Source: Pseudomonadales bacterium (GTDB taxonomy: Bacteria > Pseudomonadota > Gammaproteobacteria > Pseudomonadales > Pseudohongiellaceae). From it: a stretch of 14,146 nt of DNA. Where the stretch lies: contig JAKSCP010000509.1 in NCBI GenBank assembly GCA_022360535.1, positions 1 through 14,146 of the forward strand. Reading direction: 5' to 3'. The translations under genes and the position numbers were made by a program. Positions 7,906 to 12,937 of this stretch are shown piece after piece; within the stretch, counting starts at the first letter, position 1, and each line of letters starts with the position of its first letter. The notes beneath the pieces were generated by a model that was not told where the DNA came from, searched no databases, and saw only the letters and a list, made by a program, of their open reading frames with translations.

Positions 7906-8511
7906 TCAGTCGCCGCCCAACTCCATGCGCGCGAGAACCAACCGAGACAGGATAGTGACAGCCAGGATGGATATCCATACCCAGGTCGTCACCCCAAGAT
8001 ATTGGGGCCAGAGCAGAAACACAGAATACGCGAGACCAGTCTCTCCGCCTTCTGCCAAACCGACGGCAATGCGCATGCGGCGTTGACTACGATCCTCAAT
8101 CCCCTTCTTTGCTTCGAAGCTACCCAGGCCTAAAGCGCCGCTAATACAGAGCACATAGCAATACAGCATAACAAGCCACTGCAAACCGTATTCTGGAAAC
8201 CGCCAATAAAATGCAAGCACCATGGCTGAATACGCAGCCATATCAAACTGAATGTCCAGAAAGCCGCCAAAATCCGAGCTAAGGTCGTAGGCTCTGGCAT
8301 AGATTCCATCCAGCGCATCGAGCAAGCGGGATAGCCACCAAACAATCAAGGCCAGCAGCAATTCACCCTGAGACACCAGGTAGGCAGCAATAAGAGCAAT
8401 GATCAATCCAATTAACGTGATCTGATTTGGGGTGAGCCGTAGCCAGGCCAGGAGCTTAACCAGTGGCACGACATAGCGTGGCAGTAGTGCACGGAAGTAG
8501 TTATCAATCAT
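7906..8511 (-). CDS. CDP-alcohol phosphatidyltransferase family membrane enzyme
   Basis: A 201-residue membrane enzyme that would transfer a phosphoalcohol group from a CDP-alcohol (such as CDP-diacylglycerol) to an acceptor alcohol in phospholipid synthesis. The complete CDP-OH-P signature is present: D65-x2-D68-G69-x2-A72-R73-x8-G82-x3-D86-x3-D90, with all four metal-binding and catalytic aspartates. Hydrophobic helices occur at about 31-60 and in several segments beyond 93, as in the usual six-helix fold. The sequence does not separate phosphatidylglycerophosphate, phosphatidylserine or inositol-phosphate subtypes. ATG 8511 has no Shine-Dalgarno sequence; the AAGGAGGG just upstream is on the opposite strand. 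Repeat copy B lies about 20-60 bases upstream, and a TATAAA in its edge (minus strand, 8540-8535) could be a -10 element. The CNT transporter gene follows on the same strand. Confidence 0.9.
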   Translation of the reverse strand: MIDNYFRALLPRYVVPLVKLLAWLRLTPNQITLIGLIIALIAAYLVSQGELLLALIVWWLSRLLDALDGIYARAYDLSSDFGGFLDIQFDMAAYSAMVLAFYWRFPEYGLQWLVMLYCYVLCISGALGLGSFEAKKGIEDRSQRRMRIAVGLAEGGETGLAYSVFLLWPQYLGVTTWVWISILAVTILSRLVLARMELGGD

Positions 8512-8530
8512 AGATTAAGGAGGGTCACCT

Positions 8531-8570
8531 TAACTTTATAGTACAGTATTTTTGTTCCGACCCAATCTAC
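8531..8570 (+). repeat. Dispersed intergenic repeat, copy B
   Basis: Contains TAGTACAGTATTTTTG followed by TTCCGACCCAATCTAC. It matches copy G exactly over TAGTACAGTATTTTT and copy F over the TAA.TTT.TAGTAC start. It lies in the 67-bp gap between the amidohydrolase stop and the phosphatidyltransferase start. Read on the minus strand, its edge gives TATAAA about 23 bases before the ATG at 8511, with a weak TTGGGT 19 bp further upstream, so this copy may supply the promoter of the downstream gene. Confidence 0.65.
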
Positions 8571-8578
8571 TAGTAAGG

Positions 8579-10021
8579 TCAATTGATTGGCAACAAATCG
8601 GATCTGTTTATCGGCACTCCATCAAGAAATACTGTATCAATGGAATTCCAGGCACCGATTTCTACTAAAGGGTTTTCAGAAAGCAGAAGCAGATTTGCGA
8701 TCTTACCTTCCTCTACTGTGCCATACAGATCATCTACTCCAAACTGTGATGCATTGTTAATGGTAGCTGATTTGAAAATATCAGAAAGGGGAATACCATA
8801 TTCAGCCATTAGCTCCAGTTCTCGCAGAGTGTTCAGCCCGGGCTGGTTAACATAACTTGGGCTACCGGGAGTATCTGAGCCCAGCAGAATCGGATGATCG
8901 AGCTCGTGGAGATACATCATCGCTCTTGCGCCCCGCCCTACAATTCCTTGCCTATAGATGCGTAAAAATATTTCCGGTGATACATTTTCCGCCTCCAACA
9001 AGTCGTTCTTGAACCATTGAGCCTGGGGCCCCGAATACCAATTTTGTAATGTGCCAGGAGTTGTAGATGTAAATTCTTCATTTCCTGAAAAAGATGGAAT
9101 TGCCAGCTCCCCTATTCCCGCAATTATTCTAAGCGTTGGCATTACTCCAATGTTTCTGTTAGCAATTTCATCCAATATTGACGCAACAGTGTCAGGGATG
9201 TCGCTCGATCGATTGAATTCTCCCCAATTCCAAACTCCGTGGGCTAGCACGTCAATGCTATAACTCAGTGCTTTTTCGTACATATCCAGCGCATTTGCAT
9301 GAGCGACTACCATCAATCCGTTATCGTGAGCCTGCTCGACTAATGTACTTAGAGTTTCGTCAGCAAGAAATGGCCAGTTATTGGCGTTTCCATAGCCATC
9401 TTCGAAATAAAGCTTCAAGCAGATCGCACCACTATTGGCAATTTCTCGAACTATGGAAGCTATATTGGCGCTCGATTCATTAGTATCAATCAGATACCTG
9501 GAATAGAGGCGGGAAGCAGTAGCCGAATCTAATTCAACATAAGGAAAGGTTTCGGTAGAGGTCACAACCTCGCATTTAAAATAGTGGGAACGTGTTGGTT
9601 GATTGACAAATCTATCCGATGATGCCCCCGGATTCGGATCAAGGACCTGTGTGACTCCGTAGTAGAGGAGGCTTCTCGGTAGCTGCAAGAAGTAGTCTTC
9701 AATGAGATCTGGCTGCTGTTGTGCTCTTTCTTCAACGGCAAATCCGAACCCCGGAACTGACGACACATGAACGTGAGAGTCGAAAATTCCTGGAGATAAA
9801 AACTTATCTGTTCCATCAATTACTTGAATTCCTGCATCAGTTTCGATGGGATCACTACTGATACGGGTTATCAAACCATTGCTGAGTAATACGTTTTGAC
9901 CTGGCTGAGCCTGGGCCAGATGTGAAGAAAGAATCGTTATATTCTCTATGAGTACGTCATTTTGTGCGCTTGTTTGATTGCAGAAAACAAGGGTGATAAT
10001 GAGTAAGAAACAATTTTTCAT
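8579..10021 (-). CDS. Exported amidohydrolase-superfamily metal-dependent hydrolase
   Basis: A 480-residue protein with a signal peptide (residues 1-19, ending T-S-A-Q) and no retention signal, so probably periplasmic. The amidohydrolase metal-centre residues are all visible. H83-x-H85 follows P-G-I-F-D-S on the first strand. K203 (C-L-K-L-Y) is the likely carboxylated lysine, H241 (V-V-A-H-A-N-A) and H261 (V-L-A-H-G) follow, and D383 (L-L-G-S-D-T) is the catalytic aspartate. The N-terminal beta-sandwich (V-L-I-E-N, V-I-D-G) and the C-terminal G-T-V-E-E-G-K-I-A-N-L-L-L-L-S-E-N-P-L are standard for the imidazolonepropionase / prolidase-like branch. These enzymes hydrolyse cyclic amides, imides or peptide bonds with a binuclear metal site; the substrate here is unknown. 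ATG 10021 has a weak ribosome site. The gene is bounded by repeat copies B and C. Confidence 0.88.
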   Translation of the reverse strand: MKNCFLLIITLVFCNQTSAQNDVLIENITILSSHLAQAQPGQNVLLSNGLITRISSDPIETDAGIQVIDGTDKFLSPGIFDSHVHVSSVPGFGFAVEERAQQQPDLIEDYFLQLPRSLLYYGVTQVLDPNPGASSDRFVNQPTRSHYFKCEVVTSTETFPYVELDSATASRLYSRYLIDTNESSANIASIVREIANSGAICLKLYFEDGYGNANNWPFLADETLSTLVEQAHDNGLMVVAHANALDMYEKALSYSIDVLAHGVWNWGEFNRSSDIPDTVASILDEIANRNIGVMPTLRIIAGIGELAIPSFSGNEEFTSTTPGTLQNWYSGPQAQWFKNDLLEAENVSPEIFLRIYRQGIVGRGARAMMYLHELDHPILLGSDTPGSPSYVNQPGLNTLRELELMAEYGIPLSDIFKSATINNASQFGVDDLYGTVEEGKIANLLLLSENPLVEIGAWNSIDTVFLDGVPINRSDLLPIN

Positions 10022-10068
10022 AAATAGCCGATACTAAAAATAACTAAAATCAACGGGGCCAAAGCAGT

Positions 10069-10097
10069 TTGATCTATCCCTTGGAGCCTCAGATCAA
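10069..10097. other. Hairpin dyad between the SnoaL-like and amidohydrolase genes
   Basis: TTGATCT (10069-10075) and AGATCAA (10091-10097) form a perfect 7-bp stem with a 15-base loop. It lies between the stop at 10113 and the start at 10021 on the minus strand and partly overlaps repeat copy C. No U-run follows it in the minus-strand transcript, so it is not a clear terminator. Confidence 0.3.
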
Positions 10098-10118
10098 TAT
10101 ACTCTGGCCCACTTACTC
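10092..10118 (+). repeat. Dispersed intergenic repeat, copy C (diverged)
   Basis: Reads ATCAATATACTCTGG then CCCACTTACTC. It keeps the TACTCTG.CCC..TTAC part of the family but has lost the TAGTACAG start. The stop codon of the SnoaL-like gene (TAA, minus strand, 10113-10115) lies inside its TTAC end. Confidence 0.45.
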
Positions 10119-10568
10119 CTGGTTATCCATAGGATTATCCTGGTCGGAAGTAATTAGCCAACGTCCTTCGATCTCCTTCAGGGTGAGTACGAATTTACCT
10201 TGGTCTGTACCTTCGGTATAGGTATATGCACCAAAGATATAGGCAAGACTGCCATCCATTTCATATGCGAAAGCACGGAGCAGTAACGGTCCGCCTGCGT
10301 TTACGTAGCGCTCACGAATCGCAGCACGGCCTCTGGCTGGCGGACTACCCCCGGACAAGACAAACCCGTCCTCCGTAAAGAGTTGCGCCAGCGCATCAGC
10401 ATTCCCAGCCGCCCATGCCGTTTCATAGTCTCGTAACACTCGGTCAAGCGCTGAAGGCAACTCTATCGATGGGATAGCTGAATACGCAGAGCCCTGTCCA
10501 TAGCCAGGCTGTGGCACGCTGCAGAAAACAACCATCAATAACGTTCCAGCAACAGTATTCAATTTCAT
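10113..10568 (-). CDS. Exported SnoaL/DUF4440-like (NTF2-fold) protein
   Basis: I place the start at ATG 10568 because GGAGGGAAGG lies just upstream and the N-terminus then becomes a clean signal peptide (M-K-L-N-T-V-A-G-T-L-L-M-V-V-F-C, cleaved near G-Y-G-Q). A longer in-frame start at 10631 would run through repeat copy D and is unlikely. The mature part of about 125 residues has the NTF2 cone-fold pattern: a leading helix V-L-R-D-Y-E-T-A-W-A-A-G-N-A-D-A-L-A-Q-L, then F-T-E-D-G-F, G-R-A-A-I-R-E-R-Y, Y-A-Y-T-like strands and a final K-E-I-E-G-R-W-L-I-T-S-D. Relatives include polyketide cyclases, ketosteroid isomerase-like enzymes and pure binding proteins; no catalytic residue pair can be assigned. 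It is bounded by repeat copies C and D and is a likely periplasmic single-gene unit. Confidence 0.8.
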   Translation of the reverse strand: MKLNTVAGTLLMVVFCSVPQPGYGQGSAYSAIPSIELPSALDRVLRDYETAWAAGNADALAQLFTEDGFVLSGGSPPARGRAAIRERYVNAGGPLLLRAFAYEMDGSLAYIFGAYTYTEGTDQGKFVLTLKEIEGRWLITSDQDNPMDNQE

Positions 10569-10603
10569 GACCTTCCCTCCGAAGCAACAGCTTGAGCCAT
10601 CGC

Positions 10604-10635
10604 AAGCTACTGTTTTTTGCTCTGACCCCATTTAT
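10604..10635 (+). repeat. Dispersed intergenic repeat, copy D
   Basis: Reads AAGCTACTGTTTTTTG then CTCTGACCCCATTTAT, keeping the CTGT/T-run/CTCTGACCCCATTTA part of the family. It lies in the 74-bp gap between the ClbS-like stop and the SnoaL-like start, both minus strand. A short dyad (AGCTTG at 10590-10595, CAAGCT at 10604-10609) overlaps its left edge. Confidence 0.6.
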
Positions 10636-10642
10636 CTAAGAA

Positions 10643-11179
10643 CTACAGAAACTTTCTTGAATGTGCCCGCAGCTTTTTTATAGCCCAATCATAGTGGCTG
10701 GACGTGGCAGATATACAATAACTACCCAGCGTAGTTGTACCTGTCCAATCAAAATACTTCTTGGTAAACAACTCTTCATTTGTGAAAGTTTGTATCAGCG
10801 CCAGAGCGTCTCTGTGGCTCACGGTAACCAATTCTTTAGCGGTTTTAAGCTGCGTATTCTGATGCTTTTTCCAAAACCCAATATTCATTTCACCGTATGT
10901 CTTCCAGTTATACGGCGAGGGAAGGAAGTCCGCCTTGTCCCCGCCCCTATTTGAGGTGATCCAGTTCAAAAGCAACTGATGCCATTCGTAGAGATGAACC
11001 AACACATCTCTAAGGTTCTTATCTCGGGACCAATGCGCTTCCTTTTTGCTCACATCATTTGAGAAGTCAAAATCTGTATTTAGAGCCTCTTCTGGCATCG
11101 AATCAATCAACTGCCAGAGCTTCTCGAAATTTGTCTTTGCCAGCTCCATCAATGCTGATTTTGTTGTCGGCCTTGCCAC
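10643..11179 (-). CDS. ClbS/DfsB (DUF1706) family four-helix-bundle protein
   Basis: A 178-residue soluble protein with no signal peptide. The start is GTG 11179 with AAGGAAG about 8 bases upstream; it opens M-A-R-P-T-T-K-S-A-L as family members usually do. Hallmarks are H-W-S-R-D-K-N-L-R-D-V-L-V-H-L-Y-E-W-H in the first half, F-L-P-S-P-Y-N-W-K-T-Y in the middle, and N-E-E-L-F-T-K-K-Y-F-D-W-T-G-T-T-T-L-G-S-Y then S-S-H-Y-D-W-A-I-K-K in the last third. The length matches the family. ClbS of the colibactin cluster is a self-resistance protein described as a cyclopropane hydrolase that opens the DNA-alkylating warhead; most homologues, including those far from any toxin cluster, have no known substrate. 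No biosynthetic cluster is visible here. It is bounded by repeat copies D and E and divergent from the DUF1772-like gene. Confidence 0.85.
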   Translation of the reverse strand: MARPTTKSALMELAKTNFEKLWQLIDSMPEEALNTDFDFSNDVSKKEAHWSRDKNLRDVLVHLYEWHQLLLNWITSNRGGDKADFLPSPYNWKTYGEMNIGFWKKHQNTQLKTAKELVTVSHRDALALIQTFTNEELFTKKYFDWTGTTTLGSYCISATSSHYDWAIKKLRAHSRKFL

Positions 11180-11213
11180 TTGCTACTTCCTTTGCTCGGT
11201 ATTAATGTACTAC

Positions 11214-11265
11214 ACCACTCTGAGACGGCTGGGTGCCAGCCGAACTCTTGGCCAGGCTGAGTGGT
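11214..11265. other. Nested inverted-repeat structure upstream of the ClbS-like gene
   Basis: The outer arms ACCACTC (11214-11220) and GAGTGGT (11259-11265) are perfect complements. Inside them GGCTGG (11227-11232) and CCAGCC (11236-11241) form a tight second hairpin with a 3-base loop. Together they make a GC-rich folded block in the 162-bp divergent gap between the ClbS-like and DUF1772-like genes. It could be a regulator site, a folded 5' leader or part of a small mobile repeat. It does not resemble a tRNA. Confidence 0.35.
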
Positions 11266-11289
11266 AAGAAAATTTGGAAATACTCATAC

Positions 11290-11326
11290 CTGCTGTATCT
11301 TACTCTGACCTCATTACCCCATTTAT
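11290..11326 (+). repeat. Dispersed intergenic repeat, copy E
   Basis: Contains CTGCTGTATCTTACTCTGAC, then CTCATTACCCCATTTAT. It matches the CTGTAT...TACTCTGACC...CATTTA core, with an apparent small duplication (C-CTCATTA-C-CCCATTT) at its right end. It ends about 16 bases before the DUF1772-like start codon at 11342. Confidence 0.55.
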
Positions 11327-11341
11327 GCAACAAACTCTCAA

Positions 11342-11794
11342 ATGACGATTATTACTTTAAAGCTCCTGATACTAATACCTGCTTCCGTATTTACCGGAGT
11401 AGTATTGTTCCTGGCTACGGTTTTTTCAAAATCCACCGTCGATATGAACTCAAACAACTACCATGTGCTCTTTACGAATATCATTCGAAACGGTCGTAAA
11501 TCCATTCTAATTAACAGCATAGTGTTACTGCCACTGATCGGTCTGGTAGCTCTCGTTCTAATCGCCGGACTATCCGATCTGGTGTTTCTGGGCGGGGCGA
11601 TATGCTTCATATTCGGATCATTTGTGCTTTCTCGAGCAGTAAATGAACCGATCTACAATCAGCTCTTATCGACCGACCCTGAGAATAACGATGAGATAGG
11701 CGTAATCAGGTATAAGCTCAATCGCAGCAATGGCTTAAGAGCACTATTCAGCTTACTTGGTGTTCTGGCGATGGGGCTTTCATATGTTGCCTAA
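11342..11794 (+). CDS. Small four-helix membrane protein, weakly DUF1772-like
   Basis: A 150-residue protein with hydrophobic segments at about 5-27, 56-76, 79-99 and 131-149. A short polar loop sits after helix 1, and a larger hydrophilic loop (about 101-130) before helix 4 includes R-A-V-N-E-P-I-Y-N-Q-L-L. The order of one helix, a polar stretch, two close helices, an 'N.PIYN.L' motif and a last helix resembles DUF1772 proteins, which have been linked to anthrone oxygenation in some organisms; here the match is weak and function is unknown. No Shine-Dalgarno sequence precedes ATG 11342, but the later ATG at codon 35 would remove helix 1. It lies between repeat copies E and F and is divergent from the ClbS-like gene. 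Confidence 0.6.
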   Translation: MTIITLKLLILIPASVFTGVVLFLATVFSKSTVDMNSNNYHVLFTNIIRNGRKSILINSIVLLPLIGLVALVLIAGLSDLVFLGGAICFIFGSFVLSRAVNEPIYNQLLSTDPENNDEIGVIRYKLNRSNGLRALFSLLGVLAMGLSYVA

Positions 11795-11805
11795 TCGGGA
11801 CGGGA

Positions 11806-11845
11806 TAATTTTGTAGTACCGCATTTTTAATCTGACCCTACTTAC
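11806..11845 (+). repeat. Dispersed intergenic repeat, copy F
   Basis: Contains TAATTTTGTAGTACCGCAT then TTTTAATCTGACCCTACTTAC, the longest copy with both ends recognisable. It starts 11 bases after the DUF1772-like stop. A palindrome ACTGGCCAGT (11844-11853) and a hairpin CAGTTT-AATC-AAACTG (11850-11865) follow it directly. Confidence 0.6.
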
Positions 11846-11899
11846 TGGCCAGTTTAATCAAACTGCACTGCCCCTTTGGTTTACCCATTGCCACTGTTT

Positions 11900-11918
11900 C
11901 ATTACCTCCGAGGTAATG
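11900..11918. promoter_or_regulatory. Perfect 19-bp dyad, probable operator of the LEH-like gene
   Basis: CATTACCTCCGAGGTAATG has perfect 9-bp arms around one central C and ends 54 bases before the start codon at 11973. A TTGCCA at 11888-11893 followed 18 bp later by GGTAAT (11912-11917) would place the dyad in the spacer and over the -10, the geometry seen at MerR-type promoters. The promoter assignment is inference; the dyad is seen directly. No regulator gene is in the window. Confidence 0.45.
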
Positions 11919-11972
11919 GTATCCACCCAACGCGGTATGCGAAAGTACTCGATTTAATCAGGGGCAGAAATT

Positions 11973-12428
11973 ATGAATCTAACAAAGAGCTCCTTTTTGG
12001 TTGCCGTTCTCTTATTGCCTGTAATGGGAGCTACCGCTGAAGAGGAATCAGATGAGAACCTGGAAGTGGCGATGTCCTACCTTAAGGCCATGGAAATAAT
12101 GGACTATTCCAACGCCCTCGAACTAGTTGAAGACAATGTGGAATACATTAACGGCGCCAGCCCCGCCGTTTACGGAAAGGACGGTATTCTGAATACACTG
12201 CAACCCTTTTTCGAACCCATCCAAGAGAACGAATTCGTCATCCTCAGAACAGCTACCGATGGCGATGTTGTGTTTATAGAAAGATTAGACAGACACCGCA
12301 TTCCCCAAGGCTGGTTCGAGTTACCCGTGAACTCAATATTTGAAGTAAGTAATGGCAAAATTACTAAATGGCGCGAGTACTTTGATCGCGCTACGATTCG
12401 AGACGCAATGGCAGAGTTAATGCAATAG
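11973..12428 (+). CDS. Exported limonene-1,2-epoxide hydrolase-like (NTF2-fold) protein
   Basis: A 151-residue protein with a signal peptide (1-22, ending G-A-T-A) and a mature NTF2-fold domain. ATG 11973 is preceded by AGGGGCAG. All five active-site residues of Rhodococcus limonene epoxide hydrolase have counterparts: Y58 and N60 (E-Y-I-N, matching Tyr53/Asn55), R104 and D106 (E-R-L-D, matching Arg99/Asp101) and D138 (K-W-R-E-Y-F-D, matching Asp132). The first four keep a constant offset of five residues. In that enzyme the aspartates activate water and protonate the epoxide while Tyr and Asn hold the water. This suggests a periplasmic epoxide hydrolase, although characterised members are cytosolic and the natural substrate is unknown. 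It is bounded by repeat copies F and G, with a strong dyad in its promoter region. Confidence 0.82.
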   Translation: MNLTKSSFLVAVLLLPVMGATAEEESDENLEVAMSYLKAMEIMDYSNALELVEDNVEYINGASPAVYGKDGILNTLQPFFEPIQENEFVILRTATDGDVVFIERLDRHRIPQGWFELPVNSIFEVSNGKITKWREYFDRATIRDAMAELMQ

Positions 12429-12445
12429 ATGCACAGAAGAAGGAC

Positions 12446-12480
12446 TGTTTAGTACAGTATTTTTACTCTGCCCAATTTAC
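12446..12480 (+). repeat. Dispersed intergenic repeat, copy G
   Basis: Contains TAGTACAGTATTTTTACTCT then GCCCAATTTAC. It is the cleanest match to copy B (TAGTACAGTATTTTT identical). It starts 17 bases after the LEH-like stop. Confidence 0.65.
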
Positions 12481-12489
12481 TCAATTGGG
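12471..12489. terminator. Hairpin downstream of the LEH-like gene, weak terminator candidate
   Basis: CCCAATT (12471-12477), loop TACTC, AATTGGG (12483-12489) is a perfect 7-bp stem made from the end of repeat copy G and the bases next to it. It follows the LEH-like stop by 42 bases. The stem is AT-rich and no T-run follows, so it would be a poor intrinsic terminator. Confidence 0.25.
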
Positions 12490-12556
12490 AAAGTTGGTCC
12501 AATTTATTGCCTAAGTTGCTAAGTTATCAGTGCCCCAAACTCTTACAAATTTCGAA

Positions 12557-12859
12557 CTAAGGTCCAAATTTTTGATACCTCCAATAAGCCAGTGCATAGT
12601 GACTCTCGTAAGCAAAATAGTACATAAGTAAAATAAGAAAAAAAACGATAATGCCCACACCATACAAATCTCCTTCGAAGTAAATCGAGAACAGGAAAAC
12701 CATCAAAGCGAAGCATGTTCTCAATTCAAAATGGAACGCAATCGCCTTTGACGACACATAGCTATTACCGCTATCACATAAAAAATCCAAATACGACTGC
12801 CATTGCGCGTCATACTCCTCCAACGATATCTCCAAATCCTTTGCCGTTATCCTGTCCAT
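12557..12859 (-). CDS. Small membrane protein next to the insertion sequence, possibly 5'-truncated
   Basis: From ATG 12859 the frame encodes 100 residues. A hydrophilic, acidic N-terminal half (E-I-S-L-E-E-Y-D-A-Q-W-Q-S-Y-L-D-F-L) is followed by two close hydrophobic segments (about 48-62 and 67-80) and an aromatic tail (Y-Y-F-A-Y-E-S-H-Y-A-L-A-Y-W-R-Y). AAAGG lies a few bases before the ATG. The frame stays open a further 18 codons upstream into the left inverted repeat of the insertion sequence, so the element may have cut off an original 5' end or promoter. Base composition is more AT-rich than in the genes to the left. I do not recognise the family. Confidence 0.5.
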   Translation of the reverse strand: MDRITAKDLEISLEEYDAQWQSYLDFLCDSGNSYVSSKAIAFHFELRTCFALMVFLFSIYFEGDLYGVGIIVFFLILLMYYFAYESHYALAYWRYQKFGP

Positions 12860-12895
12860 GACCTTTGATTCCCATTGACCAGATATTGAACCCAG

Positions 12896-12937
12896 CGTAA
12901 GCTTCCCCGTCAAGTAGACAGTTCAAAAGTAGAGTTT
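12896..12937 (+). repeat. Left terminal inverted repeat of the IS3-family element
   Basis: Starts CGTAAGCTTCCC, then diverges for about 25 bases, with a second well-matched block AAGTAGAG about 30 bases in. It aligns without gaps to the complement of 14053-14094. The orfB stop codon (12910-12912) lies inside it. Confidence 0.8.

Noticed and set aside
8514..8521. AAGGAGGG as the ribosome site of the phosphatidyltransferase
   Set aside because: It lies on the plus strand; the gene is on the minus strand, where the sequence reads CCCTCCTT.
10590..10617. Intrinsic terminator on the plus strand (AGCTTG stem then T6)
   Set aside because: Stem and T-run look suggestive, but no plus-strand gene lies upstream and the T-run belongs to repeat copy D.
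10569..10631. Longer N-terminus of the SnoaL-like protein starting at 10631
   Set aside because: It would be encoded by repeat copy D, would put 21 polar residues before a signal peptide, and a strong GGAGGGAAGG precedes the ATG at 10568.
8531..12480. Integron cassette array with attC sites
   Set aside because: The gene-repeat-gene pattern fits, but the repeats lack paired RYYYAAC and GTTRRRY boxes, genes point both ways, and no integron integrase is in the window.
6619..12480. CRISPR array
   Set aside because: Copies are degenerate, separated by whole genes of differing length, and no cas gene is present.
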